A model generated the notes under the pieces. It was not told the origin of the DNA, did no database searches, and saw nothing but the letters and a program-made list of their open reading frames with translations. Shown piece by piece: positions 42,501 to 51,181 of a stretch of DNA of 64,000 nt. The stretch covers positions 186,001 through 250,000 of the forward strand of contig NZ_VZPJ01000007.1 in assembly GCF_008801605.1 (NCBI RefSeq), in the 5' to 3' direction. The position numbers and the translations under genes are program-made. Source of the DNA: Pseudomonas brassicacearum subsp. brassicacearum (GTDB lineage: Bacteria; Pseudomonadota; Gammaproteobacteria; Pseudomonadales; Pseudomonadaceae). Positions within the stretch are counted from its first letter, which is position 1; every line of letters begins with the position of its first letter.

Positions 42501-43034
42501 ATGGGCCGGAGCCGCTACGTCATTACCGAACCCGAAAAACCCCACTTTCTCACCTGCACATTGATGGAGTGGTTGCCGCTGTTCATACGGCCCTATCTCG
42601 TTGATCACCTGCTTGGGTGCTGGCGCTATCAGCAAACCCATCAAAACTTGCAGTTGTTCGGTTATGTCGTTCTTGAAAACCATCTGCATTTCGTTGCCCA
42701 AGCGCCGAATCTGGGCAAGTGCTTGCGTCAGTTCAAATCCTTTACGGCGCGCCAGATCATCAACGACCTACAGAGCAAGGGCGCTGCGCGGGCATTGCAA
42801 CGCCTGCGGTTCAGCAAGCGAGCACATAAGCAGGACAGGGTCTATCAGCTCTGGCAAGAAGGCTCACATGCGGAGCAAATCCATAGCGAAGCGGTCATGC
42901 GCCAGAAACTGGATTACATCCATTTCAACCCAGTGAAGCGTGGGTACGTGGAGTTACCGGAGCATTGGCGCTACTCCAGTGCACGCAATTATGCGGGGAT
43001 GGAAGGGTTGATTGAGATTCAGCGATGGTATTGA
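42501..43034 (+). CDS. REP-associated tyrosine transposase (RAYT)
   Basis: A 177-residue IS200-like Y1 transposase of the RAYT group. The HUH motif is ENHLHFVAQA (HLH at about residue 60). The catalytic Tyr lies in LDYIHFNPVKRGYVELPEHWRYSS. RAYTs are single-copy, domesticated transposases thought to move or maintain REP sequences, and here REP elements lie on both sides. The ATG at 42501 has AAGGAAGG upstream. Confidence 0.9.
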   Translation: MGRSRYVITEPEKPHFLTCTLMEWLPLFIRPYLVDHLLGCWRYQQTHQNLQLFGYVVLENHLHFVAQAPNLGKCLRQFKSFTARQIINDLQSKGAARALQRLRFSKRAHKQDRVYQLWQEGSHAEQIHSEAVMRQKLDYIHFNPVKRGYVELPEHWRYSSARNYAGMEGLIEIQRWY

Positions 43035-43045
43035 CCGCGGCGCTC

Positions 43046-43660
43046 ACTGCCCTCCGCCAGAAGCGGAACGCGGAGCGTCCCTGGCGGCGTTCCCACGCGG
43101 AGCGTGAGGAACGATCATTCACCGCCCCGCCACCTGATCGTTCCCACGCTCTGCGTGGGCATGCATCCCGTGACGCTCTGCGTCACCTTCCAGAAGCGGA
43201 ACGCAGAGCGTCCCTGGCGGCATTCCCACGCGGAGCGTGAGGAACGATCGTTCACCGCCACCGCAACCTGATCGCTCCCACGCTCTGCGTGGGCATGCAT
43301 CCCGTGACGCTCTGCGTCACCTTCCAGAAGCGGAACGCAGAGCGTCCCTGGCGGCGTTCCCACGCGGAGCGTGAGGAACGATCGTTCACCGCCACCGCAA
43401 CCTGATCGCTCCCACGCTCTGCGTGGGCATGCATCCCGTGACGCTCTGCGTCACCTTCCAGAAGCGGAACGCAGAGCGTCCCTGGCGGCGTTCCCACGCG
43501 GAGCGTGAGGAACGATCGTTCACCGCCCCGCCACCTGATCGTTCCCACGCTCTGCGTGGGCATGCATCCCGTGACGCTCTGCGTCACCTTCCAGAAGCGG
43601 AACGCAGAGCGTCCCTGGCGGCATTCCCACGCGGAGCGTGAGGAACGATCGTTCACCAGA
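43046..43660. repeat. Tandem REPIN array beside the RAYT gene
   Basis: About 4.6 copies of a 133-134 base unit; ATCG-start positions are 43137, 43271, 43404 and 43538. Each unit has arms such as CCCACGCTCTGCGTGGGCAT and CACGCGGAGCGTGAGGAACG around TGACGCTCTGCGTCACC. The units differ by few substitutions, which implies recent tandem duplication. Single copies occur at 36218-36345 and 42275-42400. Confidence 0.85.
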
Positions 43661-43688
43661 TCAAGCTCCGCTGTAGGGACGGTCGTTG

Positions 43689-44762
43689 TTACCGATGCAG
43701 AATCACCTGCGCAATCTCCTGCAACCCCATCACTCGTTGTGCGGCGTTGAGTTTGATCGCTTCCTTGGGCATGCCGAAGACTACGCAACTGGCTTCGTCC
43801 TGGGCCACGGTGGTGCTGCCGGCGTCGAGCATTTCCTTCAGGCCGCGGGCGCCGTCGTCGCCCATGCCGGTCATGATGATGCCGGTGGCGTTGCGGCCGG
43901 CGAATTTGGCCACGGAGCGGAACAGCACATCCACCGAAGGGCGGTGGCGGTTGACCAGCGGGCCGTCCACCACCTGCACGTGATAGAACGCGCCGCTGCG
44001 GGTCACCATCATGTGTTTGCCGCCTGGTGCGATGAGCGCCAGGCCCGGGTGGATACGGTCGTTGTTGCGGGCCTCGCGCACTTCGATCTGGCACAGGCTG
44101 TTGAGCCGGGCGGCAAACGAGGCGGTGAATTTTTCCGGCATGTGCTGGACGATGACGATGCCCGGGCACACTCGCGGCAGGGCAGTGAGCACCGCTTCCA
44201 GGGCCTGCGTGCCGCCGGTGGAGGTGCCCAGGGCGACGATGCGTTCGGTGGTCTGCGCCATGGCGTGGCCGTTGGCGGCGGGCAGCATGGCGTCGGCGGT
44301 GAGTTTGGTCGCGGGTGTCAGCGCGATCGGGGCGGGGCGCTTGCCCAGGTTGCGCACGTTGACCTGGGCGGCGGCACGGATCGCCGACACCAGCTCCGGC
44401 GCCGACTCCAACAGAAAGTTCTTCAGGCCGGTGGTGGGCTTGGTGATGATCTCCACCGCACCAGCGGCCATCGCCTGCAAGGTGGTTTCCGCGCCCCGGG
44501 GTGTCAGGGACGAGCAGATCACCACCGGAGTGGGGCGCTCGCTCATGATTTTCTTCAGGAACGTGATGCCGTCCATGCGCGGCATTTCCACGTCCAGCAC
44601 GATTACGTCGGGCCATTCCTTGGCCAGTTTGTCCATGGCGAAAATCGGGTCGGACGCCGCGCCCATGACGTGGATGTCCGGTGTGTCGCTGAGGATCGCC
44701 AGCAACACCTGGCGAACCACGGCAGAGTCATCCACCAGCAGTACATTGATCTTTTTTGACAT
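43689..44762 (-). CDS. cheB: Chemotaxis methylesterase/response regulator CheB
   Basis: A 357-residue protein. The receiver domain at 1-120 has VLLVDDSAVVRQ and VIVLDVEMPRMDGITFL with the phospho-Asp. The C-terminal methylesterase from about 170 has LGTSTGGTQALEAVL (catalytic Ser), IVIVQHMPEKFT (His) and IIMTGMGDDGARGL (Asp). It removes methyl groups from MCPs. It is the last gene of the chemotaxis operon, 2 bases after cheD. A tandem REP array follows. Confidence 0.93.
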   Translation of the reverse strand: MSKKINVLLVDDSAVVRQVLLAILSDTPDIHVMGAASDPIFAMDKLAKEWPDVIVLDVEMPRMDGITFLKKIMSERPTPVVICSSLTPRGAETTLQAMAAGAVEIITKPTTGLKNFLLESAPELVSAIRAAAQVNVRNLGKRPAPIALTPATKLTADAMLPAANGHAMAQTTERIVALGTSTGGTQALEAVLTALPRVCPGIVIVQHMPEKFTASFAARLNSLCQIEVREARNNDRIHPGLALIAPGGKHMMVTRSGAFYHVQVVDGPLVNRHRPSVDVLFRSVAKFAGRNATGIIMTGMGDDGARGLKEMLDAGSTTVAQDEASCVVFGMPKEAIKLNAAQRVMGLQEIAQVILHR

Positions 44763-44764
44763 AG

Positions 44765-45262
44765 TCAGTGCCGGGTCCTTATAGGTTGGTGCCTGACCCA
44801 CACATCACCGCTGCAAAGGTCGAAGATGATGCTGCGGTGGCCAGTGCTGCCCATGTCCTGGGCGATCAGGTCGAGGCGATAGAGGGCGGCCATTTCCAGC
44901 GCGGCGTTGACGTTCAGCCGCGCCACATCGCCGTAGGGCACGTGGCGTTGCAGCTCGGGGAACATCTCGCCGCCGCCGAACAGCTTGAGTTGGTAGTCCT
45001 CGGGTTCGGTGTGGTGGGCCCGGGCCTGGTGGATGAACAGTTCGATGGCTTCGTCGGCATAGAGGCCGTTCAGTGCGGTGGAGCAGCGCACCCGACTGGG
45101 CAGCATGAAGTGGCACATGGCGCCGATCCTGCGTTCCGGATGCCACAGCGTGATCGCCACGCAAGAGCCGAGGATCGTGCGCAGGCGGGTCGGGCAGGTG
45201 GCGAAGCGAAACTCCCCAGGCGCCAGGTACACCTCGGCCACTTCCCTGATGGCGGCGTTCAT
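44765..45262 (-). CDS. cheD: Chemoreceptor glutamine deamidase CheD
   Basis: A 165-residue CheD. The catalytic Cys is in RTILGSCVAITLWHP and the His in GAMCHFMLPSR; YQLKLFGGGEMFP is the family's conserved strand. It deamidates receptor Gln residues. Its ATG overlaps the cheR stop in ATGA, showing coupling. Confidence 0.92.
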   Translation of the reverse strand: MNAAIREVAEVYLAPGEFRFATCPTRLRTILGSCVAITLWHPERRIGAMCHFMLPSRVRCSTALNGLYADEAIELFIHQARAHHTEPEDYQLKLFGGGEMFPELQRHVPYGDVARLNVNAALEMAALYRLDLIAQDMGSTGHRSIIFDLCSGDVWVRHQPIRTRH

Positions 45263-46095
45263 GGTTTGCGGTAAATCGATGGCGCCACCAGTTTCAATGC
45301 ATCGGACACACCGTTGAGGCTTTCCGAGTGGCTGATGATGAAATACCCGCCGGGCTTGAGCCGGGGGAACAAGCGGGCAACCACTTTGCTTTTGGTGGGT
45401 TGGTCGAAATAGATCATGACGTTGCGCAGGAAGATCACATCGAACTCCCCCAGATCCGGCAAGGTGTCGTTGAGGTTGACCTGGATAAAGTTGACCCGGT
45501 TGCGCAATGCCCGGTCGATGAGGAACGTGCCTTGCTGGCTGCCGGTGCCCTTGAGGCAATATTTCACCAGCAGCGGATGGGGCAGGGTGCGGGCACGTTC
45601 CATCGGGTAATGCCCGGCGCGCGCCTTGGCCAGCACCTGGCTGCTGATGTCCGAACCGATGACTTCCCAGGGTGTGGTGCCCAATCCTTCGGCCAGGGTC
45701 ATGGCCAGGCTGTAGGGCTCTTCCCCCGATGAACTGGCCGCGCTCCACAGGCGGAAGGTCTTGCCCGGTGTCGCATGGGGCAGCACGTGCTGGCGCAGGA
45801 AGTCGAAATGCTTGGGCTCGCGGAAAAAGTAGGTCTCGTTGGTCGTCAACAGATCCAGCGCCACCTGCAGCTCATCGGTGCGCTGACCGTTCATGATCAG
45901 CTTGAAATACTCGCCGTAACTGTCCAAGCCATAGTGCTTGAGGCGCTTGAACAAACGCCCGGCCACCAGGGCTTTCTTGGCCTCGGACAGGCTGATGCCG
46001 GCGGCCTGGTACAGCCAGGATTGGAACTGGCCGAACTCTCGGTCAGTGAGCGCCTGTGCGTTCAGCGTGCGTTCCTTGCAGGTATCGGCGTTCAC
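45259..46095 (-). CDS. cheR: Chemotaxis methyltransferase CheR
   Basis: A 278-residue S-adenosylmethionine-dependent MCP methyltransferase. The N-terminal helical domain contains LVAGRLFKRLKHYGLDSYGEYF. The SAM site is FRLWSAASSSGEEPYSLAM, and FDVIFLRNVMIYFDQPTK is the family motif. I place the start at the GTG at 46095, which overlaps the cheW stop (GTGA); longer in-frame starts lie inside cheW. Confidence 0.9.
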   Translation of the reverse strand: MNADTCKERTLNAQALTDREFGQFQSWLYQAAGISLSEAKKALVAGRLFKRLKHYGLDSYGEYFKLIMNGQRTDELQVALDLLTTNETYFFREPKHFDFLRQHVLPHATPGKTFRLWSAASSSGEEPYSLAMTLAEGLGTTPWEVIGSDISSQVLAKARAGHYPMERARTLPHPLLVKYCLKGTGSQQGTFLIDRALRNRVNFIQVNLNDTLPDLGEFDVIFLRNVMIYFDQPTKSKVVARLFPRLKPGGYFIISHSESLNGVSDALKLVAPSIYRKP

Positions 46096-46628
46096 GGGGC
46101 ATCCACTTCCAGCGCGCTCGGGCTGGCTTCTGCGAGTAGGGACATCTCGTCGATGGACAGCACACGGTCCACCTCCAGCACGATGACGAACTTGCCATCG
46201 ACCTTGGCCATGCCGCTGATGAAATCGGCACGGATCTTCGCGCCGAAACTCGGTGGCGGCTCGATCTGCGAGGCCGGGATTTCCAGCACCGCCGATACCG
46301 TGTCCACCAACAGGCCAATGTCCTGGGCCTGGCCGTCGGCGCTGGCCGCCTCGATGATCACCACGCAGCTGCGGCGACTGATCGCCGAATTCGGCCGGCC
46401 GAAACGGGCCGACAGGTCCACCACCGGCACGACCGCGCCACGCAGGTTGATCACCCCGCGCACGAAGGCCGGCATCATCGGCACCACGGTCAGGTTGCCG
46501 TACTCGATGATTTCCTTGATGCACAGGATGCCGATGGCAAACATCTCCGTGCCGAGCATAAACGTCAGGTATTGCGCTTCTTCCTCGACCGCGATGGCGG
46601 TTTGACGTGTGGTCGCGATGGCGCCCAT
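46092..46628 (-). CDS. cheW: Coupling protein CheW
   Basis: A 178-residue CheW. The SH3-like fold is marked by YLTFMLGTEMFAIGILCIKEIIEYGNLT, FVRGVINLRGAVVPVVDLSARFG and GLLVDTVSAVLEIP. It links receptors to CheA. The ATG at 46628 has AAAGGAG at good spacing. It overlaps cheR by four bases. Confidence 0.93.
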   Translation of the reverse strand: MGAIATTRQTAIAVEEEAQYLTFMLGTEMFAIGILCIKEIIEYGNLTVVPMMPAFVRGVINLRGAVVPVVDLSARFGRPNSAISRRSCVVIIEAASADGQAQDIGLLVDTVSAVLEIPASQIEPPPSFGAKIRADFISGMAKVDGKFVIVLEVDRVLSIDEMSLLAEASPSALEVDAP

Positions 46629-46667
46629 TGCTTTTTCTCCTTTAAGCAAGCCAGTGGAACCGGGCCA

Positions 46668-48326
46668 TCAGAACCGGGTGAATTCCGATTCGTCCGGGGC
46701 GCTGGCCATGTTGTAGGCAAACGCCTTGGGCATGACCGGTGCCTGAGTCCGGGCCGGTTTGCGGCTGGACGGGCCGGGGGTGTTGTCGACCCGAGCGACC
46801 TGGACGGCGGATTTGGGCGGCGTGTCCAGGGTGAAGAAGCTCATGGCCTGTTGTAGCTGCTCGGCCTGGCTGCTCATTTCCTCGGCGGTGGCGGCCAGTT
46901 CTTCGCTGCTGGAGGCGTTTTGCTGGGTCACCTGGTTGAGCTGGGTCATGGCGGTGTTGATCTGCGCCACACCGGCGGCCTGTTCTTCGGAGGCGGCGCT
47001 GATTTCCTGCACCAGGTCCGAGGTCTTGTTGATCGAAGGGACCATCTCGTTGAGCAGGTTCCCGGCCTTTTCCGCCATGTCGACGCTGCTGGACGACAGC
47101 TCGCCGATTTCCTGGGCGGCCACCTGGCTGCGTTCGGCCAGCTTGCGCACTTCGGCGGCGACCACCGCGAAGCCTTTGCCGTGTTCACCGGCGCGGGCAG
47201 CCTCGATGGCGGCGTTGAGCGCCAGCAGGTTGGTCTGGTAGGCGATGTCGTCGATGATGCTGATGCGCTGGGCGATTTTCTTCATCGCCACCACGGTCTG
47301 CTGCACCGATTCGCCGCCGTCGGTGGCTTCCTTGGCAGCCTTGCTGGCCATGCCATCGGTGACCTTGGCGTTCTCGGTGTTCTGGTTGATGCTGGCGCTC
47401 ATCTGTTCGATGGAGGCACTGGTTTCTTCGACGCTGGCCGCTTGCTCGCTGGTGGCCTGGCTCATCGATTGCGCGGTGGCGCTGACTTCTTCGGAGGCGC
47501 TGGCCAGGTTGTCCGCCGCGTTACGCACTTCACCGATGATGTGCGAGAGCTTGCCCACCATGTTCTGCATGGCGTTGAGCACCATGCCGGTTTCGTCCTT
47601 GGACCCGCCCTCGATTTTTGCGTTCAAGTTGCCTTCGGCCAATTGTTCGGCGACGGCCGCGGCCTGTTTCAATGGGCGGGAGATGATGCGCGAGATGAAC
47701 AGCGCCAGGCCCAGGCCCACCAGCAGGGCGGCAATCAGCACGGCAATGATCGACAGGCGCGATTTTTCAAACAGCGCTGCGCCACGCTCGCTGGCCTTGC
47801 CGGCTCCGACATCATTGAGCTCCACCATTTTTTGCAGATCAGTGGTCACCAGATCGAATTGACGTTTGGACTCGCCCTTGAGCAGTGCGTGGGCTTGCTC
47901 GGTCAGGTTTTGCCGGGACAGTGCAAACAGGTCCTTGCTCACGGCGAGGTAAGCGGTCCAGTCATTGCGGGTGGTTTCGAACAGTTGACGGTCTTCTGCA
48001 TTGGAGAGCAATTTTTCATAGGTCGCCAGGCGTGTTTCAAAACCCTTCCTGGCTTCTTCCGCTTCTTGCTCGACAGTCACGCGTTCCTGTTCGGAGTCGG
48101 CGGTAATGTGACGGTTTTCCTTGAGGCGATAGTTCGCTCCGTAGAAACGCATGCCCGAGGCGGCACGCATGGACGGCATCCAGTTTTCCCGGATCTCGAC
48201 CGTGGTGCTGTTTACTTCGCCCAGTTGGATGATCGCGAACACACCCATGACGGCTGTCAGTGCCAGCACCACAAGAAATGAAGTGATCAGTTTGGTGGCG
48301 ATTCTAAGATCGTAGAACCATTTCAT
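46668..48326 (-). CDS. Methyl-accepting chemotaxis protein (4HB_MCP type)
   Basis: A 552-residue transmembrane receptor. TM1 is about 10-32, a four-helix-bundle periplasmic domain about 33-190 (TTVEIRENWMPSMRAASGM) and TM2 about 191-212. A HAMP domain follows, then the signalling hairpin with IDDIAYQTNLLALNAAIEAARAGE at the tip. The ligand is unknown. The C-terminus (DESEFTRF) is short and I do not see the NWETF pentapeptide. The receptor is embedded between cheA and cheW, which suggests it is dedicated to this system. Confidence 0.9.
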   Translation of the reverse strand: MKWFYDLRIATKLITSFLVVLALTAVMGVFAIIQLGEVNSTTVEIRENWMPSMRAASGMRFYGANYRLKENRHITADSEQERVTVEQEAEEARKGFETRLATYEKLLSNAEDRQLFETTRNDWTAYLAVSKDLFALSRQNLTEQAHALLKGESKRQFDLVTTDLQKMVELNDVGAGKASERGAALFEKSRLSIIAVLIAALLVGLGLALFISRIISRPLKQAAAVAEQLAEGNLNAKIEGGSKDETGMVLNAMQNMVGKLSHIIGEVRNAADNLASASEEVSATAQSMSQATSEQAASVEETSASIEQMSASINQNTENAKVTDGMASKAAKEATDGGESVQQTVVAMKKIAQRISIIDDIAYQTNLLALNAAIEAARAGEHGKGFAVVAAEVRKLAERSQVAAQEIGELSSSSVDMAEKAGNLLNEMVPSINKTSDLVQEISAASEEQAAGVAQINTAMTQLNQVTQQNASSSEELAATAEEMSSQAEQLQQAMSFFTLDTPPKSAVQVARVDNTPGPSSRKPARTQAPVMPKAFAYNMASAPDESEFTRF

Positions 48327-48359
48327 TGGGAAGTACCTCTCCATGGAATTGCTAAAGCG

Positions 48360-50468
48360 TCAGCGAGCGTTGGCTTGTTGGAATTGAGTCGGTGTGTAGC
48401 GGTTTTCCACTTGGGCGATCTGGGTGAGCAGCGCCGGTACGTCGAGAATCAACGCCACGGCGCCACTGCCCAGGATGGTCGAGCCACTGATGCCGCGAAG
48501 GGCACCAAACAGCTTGCCCAGCGGCTTGATCACGGTCTGGAATTCACCCAGCAAGTCATCCACCACCAGCCCGGCCTTGAGTTCGGCGTAGCGCACCACC
48601 ACCACGTTCTGCCGGCGCGCGGCCGGGCCTTCGTGGCTGAAGTGATCGCGCAGGTAGACCAGCGGCAGCACCTCGCCGCGCAGGTCGAGGTAGCCTTGTT
48701 CGCGGCTGGCGAGCCCATCGTCTTCGCTCAGCTCGATGCATTCCTGGACCATGTCCAGCGGAATGACATAGGTCGATTGACCGATGCCCACCAGAAAACC
48801 ATTGATGATTGCCAGGGTCAGCGGCAGGCGGATACGGACCACGGTGCCCTTGCCAGGCTGGCTGTCCAGGTCGACGGTGCCGCGCAGCAGGGTGATGTTG
48901 CGCTTGACCACGTCCATGCCCACGCCACGCCCCGAAAGGTTGGTCACGGCCTGGGCGGTGGAGAAGCCAGGTTCGAAAATCAGGTTGTAGATTTCCTGGT
49001 CGGTCGGGCTCGCGCCCGGTGTTACCAGGCCACGTTCCTGGGCTTTTTCCAGGATCCGGTCGCGGTTCAGGCCGGCGCCGTCGTCGGCGATTTCCAGCAC
49101 GATGCTGCCCGAGTCGTGATAGGCGTTGAGGTGCAGGTGCCCCTTGGCTGGTTTGCCAGCGGCCAGGCGCGCCTCGGCGGTTTCAATGCCGTGGTCCATG
49201 GCGTTGCGCAGCAAGTGCATGAGCGGGTCGCCGATTTTTTCCACCACGGTCTTGTCCAGCTCGGTCTCCGCACCGCTGATGATCAGGTCGATGTCCTTGC
49301 CCAGTTCCTGGCTGACATCGCGCACCACCCGACGGAAGCGGTTGAAGGTTTCGCCGATGGGGATCATGCGCAGGCGCAGGGCGCCGTCGAGGATTTCCTC
49401 CACCAGTGACGACACCGTCGAGGTGGATTCCTGCAACGGATCGTTGTTGCAGGTGCGGGCCAGCAGGCTGGCACCGGCGCTGGCGATGACCAGTTCGCCC
49501 ACCAGGTTGATCAGTTCGTCGAGCTTGTCGGCATTGACCCGCACGTAGGTGCCGTCCTTGGCCTTGCTGTCGCTGGTCACCGCTTGTTTGTCGCTGGCGA
49601 TCTGGGCAGGCACGCGCGGCGTCTTGCGTTGGTCGGACAACAACTCGCCGGTGGTGACCAGGGCGGTGTTTTCCTCGACCTGTTCCGGCGACGTGGCAAC
49701 CAGGCCGGTGTTGGCCTGGGGGGCGATGTCGTTATCCAGGGCAACGATCTCGATCACGCAGTCTTCCCGGACGAAGTCGAATACTTCGTTGATCGCGCCG
49801 TGGCTGGCGGCCGAGCGAAACTCGATGTCGAAGCCCAGGTAGCAGGATTCGGCGTCCCAGGCATCGGCGGCGGGCAGGGCGTCGGTCAAGGTGGTGAGGT
49901 CGACGATTTCACCCAGGGTTTGCAGATAGCGCAGGAACGACAGCGGGTCCATGCCGTTGCGGAACACGTCCTGGCCGAAGCGCAGGGAGATGTGCCAGAG
50001 GCGCGTTTCGCCGGGTTCGCTGGTGTTGATTTCAGGGGTAGATGTCGGGGCCGCAGCGGGCGAGGGCGCCTGGTACTCCTGCAGGATCTGGCACAGCTCC
50101 ACTTCCCGCTGCAGGGCCGGTGGCGGCAGCGCTCCGCCCTGGTTGGCGGCCACGTTGATCAGTTCCAGCATGTGATCGCTGGACTTGAGCAGCACCGCGA
50201 TCAGGCCGGCGTCCACCTCGACGCTGCCATTGCGCAGGCGATCGAGCACGTCTTCGACGATATGGGTGAAGCTGACGATCGGTTCCAGGCCGAACAGCCC
50301 GGCCGAGCCCTTGATCGTGTGCGCCGCCCGGAAGATCGCGCCAATGGCGTCATCGTCGCCGGGGTCGGTTTCCAGTTGCAGCAGCGACTCTTCCATCGCC
50401 TGCAACTGTTCCCGTGCCTCGACGATGAAGGTCTGTTGTGCCTGATCGAGATTGATGCTCACGCTCAT
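48360..50468 (-). CDS. cheA: Chemotaxis histidine kinase CheA
   Basis: A 702-residue CheA. The P1 HPt domain is at the N-terminus with IFRAAHTIKGSAGLFG (phospho-His near 48). A P2-like domain at about 155-250 contains WHISLRFGQDVFRNGMDPL. P3 dimerisation has VNADKLDELINLVGELV, the P4 ATPase has HLLRNAMDHGIE and GRGVGMDVVKRN, and P5 is the CheW-like end. It phosphorylates the CheY and CheB of this operon. Confidence 0.93.
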   Translation of the reverse strand: MSVSINLDQAQQTFIVEAREQLQAMEESLLQLETDPGDDDAIGAIFRAAHTIKGSAGLFGLEPIVSFTHIVEDVLDRLRNGSVEVDAGLIAVLLKSSDHMLELINVAANQGGALPPPALQREVELCQILQEYQAPSPAAAPTSTPEINTSEPGETRLWHISLRFGQDVFRNGMDPLSFLRYLQTLGEIVDLTTLTDALPAADAWDAESCYLGFDIEFRSAASHGAINEVFDFVREDCVIEIVALDNDIAPQANTGLVATSPEQVEENTALVTTGELLSDQRKTPRVPAQIASDKQAVTSDSKAKDGTYVRVNADKLDELINLVGELVIASAGASLLARTCNNDPLQESTSTVSSLVEEILDGALRLRMIPIGETFNRFRRVVRDVSQELGKDIDLIISGAETELDKTVVEKIGDPLMHLLRNAMDHGIETAEARLAAGKPAKGHLHLNAYHDSGSIVLEIADDGAGLNRDRILEKAQERGLVTPGASPTDQEIYNLIFEPGFSTAQAVTNLSGRGVGMDVVKRNITLLRGTVDLDSQPGKGTVVRIRLPLTLAIINGFLVGIGQSTYVIPLDMVQECIELSEDDGLASREQGYLDLRGEVLPLVYLRDHFSHEGPAARRQNVVVVRYAELKAGLVVDDLLGEFQTVIKPLGKLFGALRGISGSTILGSGAVALILDVPALLTQIAQVENRYTPTQFQQANAR

Positions 50469-50501
50469 ATCCTTTGTCGTGTCCGACGTATTGCAACAGC
50501 C

Positions 50502-50786
50502 CTAGGCAACCAGGTTGCACAGGGCAAGTGTTTCCGTGACGGCCTTGCTTTGGCCCGTCAATGTCAGTTGGGTGCCGGCCTTGGCGGCCTCGCGCTGTAC
50601 CATCAGCAGCAGTTGCAGGCCGGCGCCGTCCATCTCGGTGATCTGCGACAGATCGAGGGCCATTCGCGGTGTTGCGCCCAGGTGCGGCAACCATTGCGCG
50701 GCCAGGTCGGCGGCGGTGTAGATCGTCAGCTCGCCGTCGATGTGCACCTGGGCGGTGTCATCGTGTGTCTCGTATTGCCACGGCAT
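50502..50786 (-). CDS. STAS-domain protein of the chemotaxis operon
   Basis: A 94-residue STAS (anti-sigma-factor-antagonist) protein. GELTIYTAADLAAQWLPHL and the core ALDLSQITEMDGAGLQLLLMVQREA carry the loop in which Ser or Thr is often phosphorylated; here it reads TEMDGAG, so the usual DSxG Ser is replaced by Gly-region residues. It sits between cheY and cheA. An equivalent gene is known from some alternative chemotaxis clusters (for example V. cholerae cluster III). The role is unknown. Confidence 0.85.
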   Translation of the reverse strand: MPWQYETHDDTAQVHIDGELTIYTAADLAAQWLPHLGATPRMALDLSQITEMDGAGLQLLLMVQREAAKAGTQLTLTGQSKAVTETLALCNLVA

Positions 50787-50801
50787 GGGAGCCTCCGGCT
50801 A

Positions 50802-51170
50802 TCAAGGAAGAATCAGCTTGGATACCGCCGCCAGCATCTGCGCCGGCTGGAACGGCTTGACCACCCAGGCCTTGGCTCCGGCGGCCTGGCCTTCCTGCTT
50901 CTTCGATTCCTGGGATTCGGTGGTGAGCATGATGATCGGCGTGAACTTGTAGCTGGCCAGCTTCTTGACCTCCTTGACGAAGGTGATGCCGTCCATGTTG
51001 GGCATGTTCACGTCACTGATGATCAGGTGCACTTTCTGGCCATTGAGCTTGCCCAGCGCGTCCTTGCCATCGCTGGCTTCGATCACGTCATAGCCGGCAC
51101 TTTTCAACGCGATGCCGACCACCTGTCGAACGCTCGCGGAGTCGTCGACAACCAATACACTTTTAGCCAT
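50802..51170 (-). CDS. cheY: CheY-like response regulator
   Basis: A 122-residue single receiver domain: VLVVDDSASVRQVVGIALKSAGY with the acidic pair, LIISDVNMPNMDGITFV with the phospho-Asp and AWVVKPFQPAQ with Lys. It is the expected phosphorylation target of this operon's CheA. Whether it acts on flagella or another output cannot be told. Confidence 0.9.
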   Translation of the reverse strand: MAKSVLVVDDSASVRQVVGIALKSAGYDVIEASDGKDALGKLNGQKVHLIISDVNMPNMDGITFVKEVKKLASYKFTPIIMLTTESQESKKQEGQAAGAKAWVVKPFQPAQMLAAVSKLILP

Positions 51171-51181
51171 GAACGGCGCTC

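Noticed and set aside
43252..44616. Minus-strand 454-codon frame running from cheB into the REP array
   Set aside because: Overlaps cheB in another frame and reads through REP palindromes; CheB in the proper frame explains the region.
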